A stretch of 64,000 nt of DNA from Candidatus Binatia bacterium (GCA_022826945.1 JAJDTY010000086.1:32810-96809); one strand, 5' to 3'. Positions 15,550-25,550 are shown, counted from the first letter of the stretch. Program-made: numbers and translations. Notes: generated by a model from the letters alone, not told the origin.

Positions 15550-18500
15550 ATGACTGCTCGTCGAAAACACCATCAGAGACAAATGAGAAAAGCATGCGGC
15601 TGTGCAATCGCTCTCCTGACGATTTTCCTGCTAAACTGGAATCTGGCCGGTGGCAATACACCGGCATTGTATCTTCATCCCTTAGTTCAGCCCAGCACGC
15701 TTGCTCCGGCGAGCGACTCATTAGAGGTTGACCCGGATCCGCGCACAACCGTGTTGGCCCAGCGCCTCAGTCAGCATCTCGCCGGTCTCCAAACGGACGC
15801 ACCATACACCCCGCCTCCCCAGCTTACTCCCGAGCAGCGCCAGGCCCTGTCCGAGCTTGAGACCCGTTGCCCAGGTGAGGTGTCGGTCAGCCTTCGTCCG
15901 TTGGCCGGCACGCCGCGCCAGATCACAGGCGCAGTGTTACAGCAGGCCATACACGGTGTCAGTGCAGTAGGCGATTCGCCTCTCACGACCGCCCGGACGT
16001 TTCTCCGCGCGAATTGTGACCTGCTGCGCCTTGACGACCCGAACGCCGAACTTGTCCTCGTTCGTCGGCATACCGATGAGTTGGACCGGACGCATTTGCG
16101 TTTTCGTCAACAGTATCAGGGCGTGCCCGTCTGGCCGGCTGATATTATTGTTCACCTCAATCCAGCCGGCCAAGTGGATCTCATGAATGGGGCGTTCGTG
16201 CCCACACCAAAAAACCTCAGCACGACTCCAACGCTCGACGAAGCGACTGCGGTTGAGTACGCCCGCACTGGGCTGACTGACGGTGACAAAGCCGAGGTCA
16301 CCTCCTCCGAACTCATCATCTACGCACCGGGCGACGCCCCGCCCCGCTTGGCCTGGAAGCTGGAGTTGGCCCTCGGTTTGCCCTCCCAGTGGCTGGTGAT
16401 CATTGATGCCCTCAATGGAGACGAGTTGACGGCCTATAACCAGGTCATGCACCAAGCCCCCCAGCAGGAGTGCGGGGTTTTCGATGACCCGCCCCGGCCT
16501 CACCATTTCTCGGTCAGGAATGATAATACTGTTGTTGATCTGTTTGACAATCCTCGTCCGCTCAATATATGGCGGCAAGACTCCACTCGCTGGATGATTG
16601 ATACCCGTACACATGGGTCCAATTCGGCACATCGGGGTCAGCACGATTGGATTCAGCGCGGTGCTATTTGGGTCCGCGATGCGCAGAACCAGGAAATCCT
16701 CTCCGACGCTCCTGTCGTTTGCCAGCAGCATGACCCGCCCCCTTGGCTGCCCGATGCAGTCAGCGCTTCGTATAATTTGTCTCAGGCCTACAACTATTAT
16801 CGGGATCGACACGGCCGGGATTCGTTTGACGATGATGGCGCATCGATTCATGCGATCGTCCGTTATGGTCAGAACCTTAAGAATGCGTTCTGGTCCCTCG
16901 GCTCGAATCTCATCGTCTTTGGCGATGGTCGTCCGTATGCTGGAGCGCTGGACATCGTGGGCCACGAGCTGACCCATGGGGTTGTCGAGCATTCGGCGAA
17001 TCTGCTCTATCAAGACCAGCCGGGCGCGTTGAACGAGGCGTTTGCCGACATTTTCGGCGAAATGATCGAAGCCCGGACCAGAGGCCGTCCAGACTGGATT
17101 ACCGGCGGAGACCTGCGCCTCCCAGCCTCTGGCGGCGGTGGCCCGGACCTTGGCCGCCCGATCCGTAATATGGCAAACCCCGGGGCTTTCCTCACGCATC
17201 TCGGTCGCCCGTATCCGGAGAAAATGAGCGAGTTTTTTCGTATTCGGGAAAACAACGGCGGTATCCACATCAATAACAGTATTATCAACCGTGCCTTTTA
17301 TCTGCTCGCAGAGGGTCTTGAAGGATCCATTGGCCTGCGTGCCGCCGAGTTGATTTTCTACCGTGCGCTGACCGAGCATCTGGTCCAGAACTCGCAGTTT
17401 ACTGATGCTCGTCTGGCCTGTATTGATGCCGCGAAAGAACTCGCACGCTCTGAGAAGTATTCAGATGTAGTCCGGCCAGACGCATTCCAGAAAGTAGCCG
17501 AGGCGTTTGGGAAGGTTGAGATTTACGACGTTGGCACCACCCCGAACCCGTCTCTCCCCAGCGTTCGCGGGCCGGATTCCACCCTCTTTGTGTATCGAGA
17601 TGTCCTGGGCCAGTTTCGGCTGGGCCGGCGGGAAGCGGCCCAAGGCGACGGGGAACAAGGGGTCCAACTGGCTGAGGATATCGTGGTCCGCGCACGTCCC
17701 TCTGTCTCCCGTGACGGCAATTTGGCAGTCTTTGTCAATGCCGAAAACGACCTCTGCTTCATTGCAACCAATGGCACTGGACAACAGTGTCTTGAGTCTC
17801 CCGACCCGGTTGCGGCGGCGGCCATGTCCCCCGACGGTCGGTTGTTTGGCGTGATCCTGCTGAATAAGTTGGGTAACCCGGATAACACGATCACCATTCT
17901 GAATGTGGAAACCGGGGAGCGGCGCACCTTTCTGCTCACCCCTTTTGCCCGTACTGTTCCCGTACCCGACACCCTCCCCTATGCGAGTACGATCAATTTC
18001 ACCGTCGACGGACAGTGGCTCATCTACGACGCCCTGAGTGCGGCGACCGTCAGCGGCGATGAGGATTATCTGGGCCAGCGTGGCCAGTGGAGCCTGTACG
18101 CCTTGGATCTCCAAACGGGCATGGGCTTCCCTTTGATTCCACCCGAACGCGGCGCTCATTATGCCTTTCCGGCCTTGAGTCAGACGAGCGACAATTTTCT
18201 GATCTTTGACATGTTTGATGAGACTCGGAATCAATCGACAGTCTATACTGCCAAGCTGTGGACCGGAGAGATGAAGAAGATTGCGACGGTGGAGGGCGGC
18301 TTTGGCGTGCCCGGTTTTACTGGCGACGATACAGCGCTGGTGTTCTCTCAACGCGACCCGAGCGTGTCAACCGGGTTTTCCCTGGTCAGGCAACCGCTGA
18401 AGGCCGACCGTCTAAGCAAAGAAGGGGAACCATCCATTTGGCTGAAGAATGCCGAGATGGGCGTCATCTACCGCCGCCGTCCATCACGACCGGGCTTAAC

Positions 18501-19350
18501 CGGCAGGTTGGAGAATCCTTCCCACGGCTCATCGCAGAGCGGTGTCGGGCGGTTCTCCGGCTGGGTGTGTATCACCGGACCGGGGGGAGAACCCCCACCC
18601 CCCGCCGTGCCCGAAGTGGCAGAGCGGTATTTTTACGACGCGCTTGAGCACAAAGAAAAATCGGTAGACAACCGGGGGAACTGGTGGGCGCGGACCGGCT
18701 CAGGGAACAAAACGCACATCAGGGGACAGACGACTGTCCAGGAAGTGGTTGATCAAGTCCGACGTTTCACGATCTCTTACGTGGACGACGGCGGCTACGA
18801 CCGAACAGAATTTTACGAGACGATTCTGGGCGCAGGCGGGATATTCACTATCGACATCGGTAATGTGCGGCTGAGTTGGACCATTACCGGTTTGTCAAAA
18901 AGCACCCTGCCACCGGACCCGCGCCGCCCGGCAGGCACGGTCAGTCCGCCACGGATCACCATTGATGTCGAGCCAGGCGCGACCGTGAGAAATCAGGATG
19001 GTTCCCCCTGGAAACCGGTCCCGCTCACCCAGACCATGGATGAGTTGGGCCGGGATATGTACGTGGTGAATATTCTGGAGGACTATATTCCGGGCCGTCT
19101 CCCAGTGTCCAGCGTAGAGATTGAAATTAACGACACGACCCGAATTCCGGCTGCGTATGGAACCGAGCGGCGTGATACGACGAGTGTCTGCGGCGATAGC
19201 AAGAACGGCTTTGTCCTGCCGTACAACTGGAATCTGCTGGGCGATGGCACGCATACGGTGCGGGCAATCGCCGATGGGGTGGAGTTCGACAGCGCCACGT
19301 TTACCGTAACCACCCAGGGAACAGAGTTCCTGCGCGGTGCGGAGCGGTGA
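15550..19350 (+). CDS. Large secreted thermolysin-family (M4) metalloprotease with propeller and C-terminal domain
   Basis: A 1266-residue exported protein. After a signal peptide (about residues 17-35) comes an FTP/PepSY propeptide (about 100-300), then an M4 catalytic domain: HELTH at 472-476 with the third zinc ligand Glu496 in GALNEAFADIFGE, and the later GGIHINNSIINRAFYLL block with the catalytic His. Residues about 690-980 hold TolB/WD40-like blades (SRDGNLAVFV, SPDGRLFGVI, TVDGQWLIYD). The last 260 residues end in a beta domain with CGDSKNGFVLPYNWNLLGDG and HTVRAIADGVEF, a module I recall from other exported proteins. It is much longer than a plain thermolysin. A broken relative of its propeptide lies just upstream. 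Confidence 0.9.
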   Translation: MTARRKHHQRQMRKACGCAIALLTIFLLNWNLAGGNTPALYLHPLVQPSTLAPASDSLEVDPDPRTTVLAQRLSQHLAGLQTDAPYTPPPQLTPEQRQALSELETRCPGEVSVSLRPLAGTPRQITGAVLQQAIHGVSAVGDSPLTTARTFLRANCDLLRLDDPNAELVLVRRHTDELDRTHLRFRQQYQGVPVWPADIIVHLNPAGQVDLMNGAFVPTPKNLSTTPTLDEATAVEYARTGLTDGDKAEVTSSELIIYAPGDAPPRLAWKLELALGLPSQWLVIIDALNGDELTAYNQVMHQAPQQECGVFDDPPRPHHFSVRNDNTVVDLFDNPRPLNIWRQDSTRWMIDTRTHGSNSAHRGQHDWIQRGAIWVRDAQNQEILSDAPVVCQQHDPPPWLPDAVSASYNLSQAYNYYRDRHGRDSFDDDGASIHAIVRYGQNLKNAFWSLGSNLIVFGDGRPYAGALDIVGHELTHGVVEHSANLLYQDQPGALNEAFADIFGEMIEARTRGRPDWITGGDLRLPASGGGGPDLGRPIRNMANPGAFLTHLGRPYPEKMSEFFRIRENNGGIHINNSIINRAFYLLAEGLEGSIGLRAAELIFYRALTEHLVQNSQFTDARLACIDAAKELARSEKYSDVVRPDAFQKVAEAFGKVEIYDVGTTPNPSLPSVRGPDSTLFVYRDVLGQFRLGRREAAQGDGEQGVQLAEDIVVRARPSVSRDGNLAVFVNAENDLCFIATNGTGQQCLESPDPVAAAAMSPDGRLFGVILLNKLGNPDNTITILNVETGERRTFLLTPFARTVPVPDTLPYASTINFTVDGQWLIYDALSAATVSGDEDYLGQRGQWSLYALDLQTGMGFPLIPPERGAHYAFPALSQTSDNFLIFDMFDETRNQSTVYTAKLWTGEMKKIATVEGGFGVPGFTGDDTALVFSQRDPSVSTGFSLVRQPLKADRLSKEGEPSIWLKNAEMGVIYRRRPSRPGLTGRLENPSHGSSQSGVGRFSGWVCITGPGGEPPPPAVPEVAERYFYDALEHKEKSVDNRGNWWARTGSGNKTHIRGQTTVQEVVDQVRRFTISYVDDGGYDRTEFYETILGAGGIFTIDIGNVRLSWTITGLSKSTLPPDPRRPAGTVSPPRITIDVEPGATVRNQDGSPWKPVPLTQTMDELGRDMYVVNILEDYIPGRLPVSSVEIEINDTTRIPAAYGTERRDTTSVCGDSKNGFVLPYNWNLLGDGTHTVRAIADGVEFDSATFTVTTQGTEFLRGAER

Positions 19351-19370
19351 GAGCGGCAAATGCAACCGAC

Positions 19371-20150
19371 CTACAGATCAATCGGCAACTCAAGGTATTC
19401 GTGATAGATAAAGTCGCGGTGTTCGAGCAGTATCGGCTTCACCGCGGCTTGCACCACCGGATCAGTATTAATATACATGGCTCGAAGGCCGGCCGGCATC
19501 GGACACAGCTCGTGCGGCAGCGGTTGGATGAGCGCGGCAAACGTGGCCCAATAAATGTCGAGTGCGGACAACTGGTTGCCGATAAAAAACCGACTGCCAT
19601 TGTTTTGCTGCTGTTCCAGGCGGGAGCCGAGCGTCGTCACAATGTTGGCCACCCGGGTCGGTGCGGCCTCGGCCTCCTCCTGATTATAGCCGTATTTATT
19701 CCCCATATGCGAGGCAAAGGCCCGCGCCGATTCGTCCGCACCCGAGTCGGTCAAGACCGTGTGGAGCAGCATCAGACGTTTGGACCAGCCATAGCCATGC
19801 TCGCCGCACAGCTCGTTACAATAGCCGAACATCAGCATCCGCTCCTCGATATTGTCCGGTATCAAAGCCGGGGTCGGCTCAAGGCGCTCAGCCAAAAAAA
19901 GCTGCTCTATCCAGGTTGAGCGCGGCGGTTCATCGTTCCAGATCGCAACCGGAGCCGTCGCCTGCGCGGTCCATTCGGTCAGTTCCGTGTTGGGACCGCC
20001 GAGTTCCTGACGGACGCGGACATAGGGAATCTTTTTGACGTACAAAATACCCTTGGCAGCCTCGCTCCACGGACCTGGCACACCGAGCGTCAGCACGAGC
20101 CGCAATCCGGACAGTGTTCTGGCCTCTGCCACCTCAACAAATTCACCCAT
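19371..20150 (-). CDS. Glutathione S-transferase-like protein
   Basis: A 259-residue protein with a thioredoxin-like N-terminal domain (LVLTLGVPGPWSEAAKGILYVKKIPY..., about 15-90, with TAPVAIW at the cis-Pro position) and an all-helical C-terminal domain ending SALDIYWATFAALIQPLP (Asp of the N-capping box), the two-domain GST layout. The usual catalytic Ser, Cys or Tyr is not obvious. The start at 20150 is chosen because GGAGGGAG precedes it; an upstream ATG at 20186 would add 12 residues without a good ribosome site. Convergent with the protease, 20 bp between stops. Confidence 0.75.
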   Translation of the reverse strand: MGEFVEVAEARTLSGLRLVLTLGVPGPWSEAAKGILYVKKIPYVRVRQELGGPNTELTEWTAQATAPVAIWNDEPPRSTWIEQLFLAERLEPTPALIPDNIEERMLMFGYCNELCGEHGYGWSKRLMLLHTVLTDSGADESARAFASHMGNKYGYNQEEAEAAPTRVANIVTTLGSRLEQQQNNGSRFFIGNQLSALDIYWATFAALIQPLPHELCPMPAGLRAMYINTDPVVQAAVKPILLEHRDFIYHEYLELPIDL

Positions 20151-20322
20151 GATCTCCCTCCTTATTATCTGTGTGATAAGCGCCAACGATCAGCCCGCCA
20201 TGTATCTGGACCGTCCGTCGTCACGCCTGATTATACTATACGAGCGGGGAGAGTATACCGATTAGCGGGAAGGGAACAAACCGAGTATGAGGCCCACAGA
20301 ATCAAGGAGGATTCAAGAACAG

Positions 20323-20350
20323 AAAAAGCAGGACGCGGAAGCATCCTGCT
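20323..20350 (-). terminator. Rho-independent terminator of the diiron-protein gene
   Basis: On the minus strand AGCAGGA and TCCTGCT pair as a 7-bp stem around a 10-nt loop and run directly into TTTTTCT. It lies about 50 bp after the stop of the ferritin-like gene and reads in the same direction. Confidence 0.6.
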
Positions 20351-20397
20351 GAAGTAGAGAGGGGCGGGCTTGAAACCCTGCCCTTCTACGTCCGCCT

Positions 20398-21393
20398 TTA
20401 CGCGGCTGCCTGCGCTCGTTGCTGTGCTTGTGGAGCAGAAATGCCCATGGCTCCGAGCTTCTCAATCGACCGCTCACTCAGCAGGCCGACTTTTTCCATA
20501 TTGCTCCACAGGGCGGCATGAAAATCTTTCTTAAAGAAGGTTCGAAATGCGACATATTCGTTTTTTTTGGCCACTTCGTGACGCATGGTTCGGATGTCTT
20601 CTATCTCGGCCTTGGTAAAGCCGACGGCTTCGTAGGCTTCTTGCGGAAACTGCCCCTGCAAAAGTCCAGCGGTTGCTTCGCAGGCAAACTCTTCGACCTC
20701 TTTGAGCTCCTGCTCGGATAATTCCTGTATCTGGTCGGGCAGACTCAGCATCCCAAAACCCATGTGGCGAGATTCGTCAGAAAGGATGCGGCGGCAAATC
20801 TGGCTGATCAACGGATCTGGGCTGTGGTCGGCCAGCATCCGAAACAGCGATACCGCCAGGGTTTCCGCTACGAGTTGGGTTCCTACGGTCTTGAGATACC
20901 ACTGTGGCATGGCCAGGACGTGGTCAAACAGGTTCTTGAGGTTGGCGGTCAGCGGATACGTCACCCCGACTTTGTCGTACAGGTAGCGGGCCAGCACCTC
21001 TGAGTGCCGCGCTTCATCAGCGACCTGGGTCGCCATAAAAAACTTCGAGTCGATACCCGGAACAACATTGGCAATCTGGCCACAGACCATGAGGGCGAAT
21101 TGCTCGCCGTACATGAGCTGGCTGATCCGCCAGGCAGAGAAGTGCCGATTCAGGTCGAGTCGATGCTTGTCGTCCAGCTTGTCCCAGTATTTTGTGCCGT
21201 AAATATCAATTAACCCATCGGGCAAAATGCCGCAGTCCGGATCGCCCCCGGCGTCCCAGTCAATATCGGTCGAAGCATTCCACTGGTCGCGTTTCGCCTT
21301 CTCGTACAGACGGCGCATGTCCTGATCCTGGACATCGAGCAGTTGGGTAAAAATTGCATCGGAGGTGGCCTTCACTGTATGCGTCTGTGACAT
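20398..21393 (-). CDS. Ferritin-like diiron oxidase/oxygenase (AurF/R2-like)
   Basis: A 331-residue helical protein with two carboxylate-His motifs of a ferritin-like diiron centre: QVADEARHSEVLARYL (about 123-138) and RRILSDESRHMGFGML (about 202-217), each supplying E-x-x-H, with further Glu in MYGEQFALM and LVAETLAVSLF. This arrangement is shared with R2-like oxidases and the N-oxygenase AurF group. It likely activates O2; the substrate is unknown. It stands alone, with a promoter-length gap upstream (21394-21503) and a terminator after it. The C-terminus is Ala/Gln-rich. Confidence 0.8.
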   Translation of the reverse strand: MSQTHTVKATSDAIFTQLLDVQDQDMRRLYEKAKRDQWNASTDIDWDAGGDPDCGILPDGLIDIYGTKYWDKLDDKHRLDLNRHFSAWRISQLMYGEQFALMVCGQIANVVPGIDSKFFMATQVADEARHSEVLARYLYDKVGVTYPLTANLKNLFDHVLAMPQWYLKTVGTQLVAETLAVSLFRMLADHSPDPLISQICRRILSDESRHMGFGMLSLPDQIQELSEQELKEVEEFACEATAGLLQGQFPQEAYEAVGFTKAEIEDIRTMRHEVAKKNEYVAFRTFFKKDFHAALWSNMEKVGLLSERSIEKLGAMGISAPQAQQRAQAAA

Positions 21394-21503
21394 CAGACAC
21401 TCCTTGTTTTTTGGATTTACTTAGCAGTTCACTATTAGAACATGTGCGTTCATTTCTAACCTAATATCTCCATCCATGTCAACATGCCTAGACAGCGTAT
21501 ATA

Positions 21504-22391
21504 TCAGGAATCTCGTTTCAGCGCTCCGCATTGGCCGAGCGCTTCAAGCACTTGACGCAGCGTCCAGTCGTGTTCTCCATTCTCCGGGAATCGGTCGGGC
21601 AGGCTGAGCCGGCCAAGCTCGGCCAAAGTCTGCTGAGTCCCGCGCGCCATGACGGCGGAAGAGCGTAAGTGTTCCAGTGTTTCGGCCAGCTCACGCATTT
21701 CTTCAGCCCGTCTGGCGGCATGAAAGGGATAGGTCGGCACGAGCCATTCCAGCGACTGCATGATTCCTGGAAACAACTCGGTGTAACAGGCGAGCAAATC
21801 ATCCAGGAAATCATATTCCTGCGCGGCCACAGTCAGTTCACTCAGCACAGCAACCAAGCCCTTATTGAGCCCGGAGAACAACATCTTAAAGGCCGAGGCT
21901 TGGCCAATGGCGTTCCCTAAGGGACGCATACGGAGCGATTTCCCGAGAACCGCCTCAAATTCCCGGACGTGCGGACCGCTGACATACACGGTGCAGCGAC
22001 CCCGCACATCCCGAGCCGGACCGATGATGCAGGCATCGAGAAAGTCACAGCCCACAGCTCGAATCGTCTCGCCCACCTGGCCAACGGTCATGGGAGAGAC
22101 GGCATTGGCGTCAACGAATACCGGCCTCCGGTTCACCTGTCGCACGGCCTGGGCAAAATCGCGTGAGATCGCTCGGGCGGCCGTTGGAGGAATGATGGAG
22201 AGGACGATGTCCGCCTGCTCGACAACCGCCGCCAGGGAATCGAGCTCGGTTATTGCGGCCTGGGCGCTGAGCTGTCGCGTGCGTGAGCTCCGTCCGACCA
22301 GCGTTGTCACAACGGCAAAGCCGTCTTCTTTCAGCACACGCCCTACATTGTGGCCCATATCACCGGGGTAGAGGATGCCTATGGCTTGCAT
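21504..22391 (-). CDS. NAD(P)-dependent oxidoreductase, 6PGDH/beta-hydroxyacid dehydrogenase-like with DUF1932 tail
   Basis: A 295-residue enzyme. The N-terminal Rossmann fold begins IGILYPGDMGHNVGRVL, where the usual GxGxxG is changed to YPGDMG, as seen in the DUF1932 branch. DIVLSIIPPTAA follows as the second strand, then FVDANAVSPMT and the substrate-site block FLDACIIGP. Lys in SAFKMLFSGLNKGLVA matches the catalytic Lys helix. The helical C-terminal domain has the DUF1932 layout. It probably oxidises a small hydroxyacid or reduces an imine. The start at 22391 follows GAGAGGGA. Confidence 0.82.
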   Translation of the reverse strand: MQAIGILYPGDMGHNVGRVLKEDGFAVVTTLVGRSSRTRQLSAQAAITELDSLAAVVEQADIVLSIIPPTAARAISRDFAQAVRQVNRRPVFVDANAVSPMTVGQVGETIRAVGCDFLDACIIGPARDVRGRCTVYVSGPHVREFEAVLGKSLRMRPLGNAIGQASAFKMLFSGLNKGLVAVLSELTVAAQEYDFLDDLLACYTELFPGIMQSLEWLVPTYPFHAARRAEEMRELAETLEHLRSSAVMARGTQQTLAELGRLSLPDRFPENGEHDWTLRQVLEALGQCGALKRDS

Positions 22392-22502
22392 CGTCCCTCT
22401 CTCTATTAGACTACTCAACAGCGATCACCCCTGCATACCAGAGTCCGACTTCATCCGCACCCCACATTTCGTATCGGATATTCCTGCCGTATGATGGGGC
22501 GC

Positions 22503-23048
22503 ATGAAAAGCCTACGAGCGGTCGTGCTGTGTGTCCTTCTCGGGCTGGGTGGAGTCTATGCCTGGATGCAGACCCCCTCCTATTCGGTCTATCACCTCCA
22601 ACAGGCGCTCAAGACGCGCAACTATGAGACCTTTACGCAGTATGTCGATATCGACAGTGTAGTGAGTTACGCCCTGGAGGATTTGGGACAGAGGGTGCCA
22701 GATATCCCGCAACCGCAGGACACGCCGCCGGACTCCCTCGTCGGGCTCCTGCACAAGGGTCTCAAAAGTCTGACTCGGGATGTCCAGGACCTCGCCAAGG
22801 CAGGAGTAGCGTTTGCAATACAACAGACCTTTCAAAACTCAGAGCTGACGCTCCCGCAGATCCCGACTGTTGCCCTTATCGGAACGATCATCGGCGGGGA
22901 TACTCGAGAAGATATCCGCTACTTCTCCGTTCCACTCGATAGCGGCGAAGAGATTGAGATTGGACTCCGCCATACCCCTGAAGGTCGGTGGCGCGTCGTC
23001 CGGGTCACCAATGTTCAGGCCTTGCTGAAGGCGGTCTTCAGGGAGTGA
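22503..23048 (+). CDS. DUF2939 membrane-anchored protein
   Basis: A 181-residue protein with one N-terminal hydrophobic helix (AVVLCVLLGLGGVYAWM) and a DUF2939 domain beginning PSYSVYHLQQALKTRNYETFTQYVDIDSV, the most conserved piece of the family. It would sit in the inner membrane facing the periplasm. Function unknown. The ATG at 22503 puts the helix at the N-terminus; an ATG at 22491 is also possible. It ends 2 bp before the deacetylase-like gene, so the two are likely read together. Confidence 0.78.
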   Translation: MKSLRAVVLCVLLGLGGVYAWMQTPSYSVYHLQQALKTRNYETFTQYVDIDSVVSYALEDLGQRVPDIPQPQDTPPDSLVGLLHKGLKSLTRDVQDLAKAGVAFAIQQTFQNSELTLPQIPTVALIGTIIGGDTREDIRYFSVPLDSGEEIEIGLRHTPEGRWRVVRVTNVQALLKAVFRE

Positions 23049-23050
23049 GG

Positions 23051-23968
23051 ATGCAAGCCTTTACCTCCGCTCGCTATACCCCACCCATGGGAAATCACTC
23101 CTATCCCATGGACAAGTATCGTCTGGTCCCGGAACGGCTGCTGGCCGAGGGTATCCTCATGCCAGAGGAAATCGTTGAGCCACAGCCGATAGCCCTTGAA
23201 GACATTCTTCGTGTGCATACGCCGGAATATGTCCACGCCTTTCTGAACGGGACACTGGAACGCAAGGCCCTGCTCCGTCTCGGCCTGCCCTGGTCTCGGC
23301 AACTTGTCCACCGCGCGTTTGCCGTGATCGGTGGAACGCTGGGGGCGGCCCGGGCCGCACTGAGAGATGGGATTGCCGCCAATCTGGCCGGGGGCACCCA
23401 TCACGCCTTCGCCGACCATGGCGAAGGTTACTGTATTTTTAATGACTTGGTCATTGTCCTGAGACGGCTACGGACAGAAGACCGTATCGGTCGTGCTCTC
23501 GTTCTCGATCTTGACGTGCATCAGGGGAACGGCACGGCCGCGTTGTGTCAGACCGATCCCGACACCTTCACCTTTTCCATGCACGCGGCCAATAACTACC
23601 CCGCCCACAAGGAACACAGCTCGTGGGATATCGCCCTGCCGGACGGCACAACGGGCGAACAGTATTTAGGCCGGCTGGGGGAGAGCCTGCCCGTACTCCT
23701 CGAACGAGCCCGGCCGGACCTGATTCTGTACCAAGCCGGCGTGGATGTACTCCAGGGCGACCGGTTCGGAAAACTGGCGCTATCGATGGCTGGGGTTGGC
23801 GAACGGGATCGGATAGCGTGCGACTTCGCCCGGCGGGCGGGAATACCGCTTGTTGTCACATTGGGCGGAGGCTACGCGCGAGACATTGACAGGATTGTGA
23901 CCGCCCACTGTCAGACTATCAGCGCGGCAAAGACTACCGGTTCCTATCTCGGCGTGAGTGTCGGGTGA
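23051..23968 (+). CDS. Histone deacetylase/acetoin utilisation-family amidohydrolase
   Basis: A 305-residue zinc amidohydrolase of the HDAC/AcuC/APAH family. Seen in order: GGTHHAFADHGEGYCIFND with the tandem catalytic His and the loop, then VLDLDVHQGNGTAALC with zinc ligands Asp and His, YQAGVDVLQGDRFGKL with the third Asp, and the closing TLGGGYARD with the Gly-rich active-site loop. It removes an acetyl group from a lysine or polyamine. AGGGAGTGAGG lies before the ATG at 23051, which overlaps nothing and follows the DUF2939 gene by 2 bp. Confidence 0.9.
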   Translation: MQAFTSARYTPPMGNHSYPMDKYRLVPERLLAEGILMPEEIVEPQPIALEDILRVHTPEYVHAFLNGTLERKALLRLGLPWSRQLVHRAFAVIGGTLGAARAALRDGIAANLAGGTHHAFADHGEGYCIFNDLVIVLRRLRTEDRIGRALVLDLDVHQGNGTAALCQTDPDTFTFSMHAANNYPAHKEHSSWDIALPDGTTGEQYLGRLGESLPVLLERARPDLILYQAGVDVLQGDRFGKLALSMAGVGERDRIACDFARRAGIPLVVTLGGGYARDIDRIVTAHCQTISAAKTTGSYLGVSVG

Positions 23969-24052
23969 CTCTCCAGGTCTGGACTGAGAGAGCTCCATAA
24001 GTCTGCAACAGTAGCAAACGAAATCACACTCACACCCTCATGAAACTGTCCT

Positions 24053-25519
24053 CTACTCGACTATCAACGGTAGTTCTTCTCCCTGCGCCAGACTCGTCAG
24101 AAACGCCCGCAGTTCGTCATCCGACAGCCCTGGCGTATCTGAAGCGGCAAACAGCAGCGCCACATTCTGGTCAGCGGGCGAGAGGCTGGCCAACTGAGCT
24201 TGGGCACGGCTGCGGATCACCGGACCGACCAGCCGCGCTAATTCGGACAGAAAGCGAGAGGCGATGAGGATTTTTTCGGCCGCACTGTTTGCCCGGCTCT
24301 GCAGGTCCTGATGGACCGTAATCATTCCCGCGTGCAAAACGAGTTCATTGCCATTCAGCGCCCACAGTTCTTTCGGCACCTGGCCCCACAGGACAGTCAG
24401 TTCGTCCGTCACCGGCCATAGCGCGGTGTGCAGCAGCGTCGTACTCTCTGCGGCAATCAGACGAACGAGGGCAGCCTTCCAGTCGGGGGAGAGAGCCGGA
24501 TTGCCCCGCAGGACAGGTTGTACGGGCTGAGGCAAGCGTTCGAGGATCTCTCCCTTTTCATCCAGGACAAGATGATCCTCAAGTGCCTGTCCCAGGATGG
24601 TCAGGCTGGCGATATAGCGGCGTTGTCCCTCTTCGGTCTGGAGCACGCGGAGTCGATGGGCTTCGGCCACTAGGTCGGCCCGGTAATAGATATGGCCGTG
24701 GTCGTAGACTTTTTCGACGCCGTTGCGCAGTTGCACGCAGGTATGCGCTCCTGGATAAAACCGTTCGTGCGGGGCGGGCCGCCAGTCAACCGCGGTCTCA
24801 ACCATCGTCATATGCAGAGCGGCCTCTTCGGCCCCCTGAGTGAAACGCTCGCGATTGGCCCCAACCTCCCCACCACAGACGAAGGACTCCCGCAGAGTAA
24901 AAAAGAGCTGATCGCTGGGATATGGTCCGTAGTAGCGGAGCGCCTGTTTTTCCTGGTCCTGCCCTAACCGGGCTAGCACGTTCAAGATGGTTGCCCCGCC
25001 GCCTGACGGGAGATACACTGGAGCGTCTAACGGCGGGAGGGTCTCCACGTCTTCATACGGGACCGAGCGGAAGAAGGTAAGCGTCCGATCCATCTCAAAG
25101 CCGCCCTCGCCAGCCAACGCTCCAATCACGTCGGACCCGCCCCAGCCCAGATGGGACACGGCGCCTCGAACGACGCCGAGAAAGTGGCCGTCCATATTGC
25201 GCACCTTAAATCGCTGCACCAGACCATCGGCGTCATAGTAAAAAAGTGAGAGTAAACGTCCGTGGCGATCAAAAGTCCCCAGACGGCGGAGAGCTGAACT
25301 CGCGGCAATGGCCGGTAGAAAGAACGTCAGCGTCCCGTGAGCGGAGCGTTCCAGGCAAACCTGCCCGTTCGCATACCAGCGGAAACGGTGCGCCTCGGCG
25401 ACCGGCTCGGTTGTATTCAACACAGTCCGAAAGAACGCCAAGCGACCCGGCTCGACCAGTTCGGCTTCCAGGGTCTGGAGAGCCAGTTCCAAAACGTCAG
25501 CAGGGAGCGGGCTGGTCAT
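24053..25519 (-). CDS. Unknown 488-residue protein downstream of the helicase
   Basis: I do not recognise this protein. It is soluble, with no signal or membrane helix. The first 330 residues look beta-rich, with repeated aromatic strands (FRWYANGQVCLE, GTLTFFLPAI, LLSLFYYDADG), a Gly-rich patch AVSHLGWGGSDVIGALAGEGGFEMD and PSGGGATILNVLARLGQD. The last 150 residues are helical. The frame is open further upstream but that part overlaps the helicase in another frame, so I take the ATG at 25519, 31 bp after the helicase stop. Constant direction and close spacing suggest it works with the helicase. Confidence 0.7.
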   Translation of the reverse strand: MTSPLPADVLELALQTLEAELVEPGRLAFFRTVLNTTEPVAEAHRFRWYANGQVCLERSAHGTLTFFLPAIAASSALRRLGTFDRHGRLLSLFYYDADGLVQRFKVRNMDGHFLGVVRGAVSHLGWGGSDVIGALAGEGGFEMDRTLTFFRSVPYEDVETLPPLDAPVYLPSGGGATILNVLARLGQDQEKQALRYYGPYPSDQLFFTLRESFVCGGEVGANRERFTQGAEEAALHMTMVETAVDWRPAPHERFYPGAHTCVQLRNGVEKVYDHGHIYYRADLVAEAHRLRVLQTEEGQRRYIASLTILGQALEDHLVLDEKGEILERLPQPVQPVLRGNPALSPDWKAALVRLIAAESTTLLHTALWPVTDELTVLWGQVPKELWALNGNELVLHAGMITVHQDLQSRANSAAEKILIASRFLSELARLVGPVIRSRAQAQLASLSPADQNVALLFAASDTPGLSDDELRAFLTSLAQGEELPLIVE

Positions 25520-25550
25520 ACGAGTAGGGGTTCGGTTGCTGAGGCGTGTC

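Noticed and set aside
15937..17379. 480-codon open frame antisense to the M4 protease
   Set aside because: The protease on the other strand has all its catalytic motifs; the antisense frame has no domain and follows from base composition.
25248..25260. GAGTAAACGTCC, resembling one arm of the 52-bp palindrome
   Set aside because: No matching second arm; it encodes normal sequence of the 488-residue protein.
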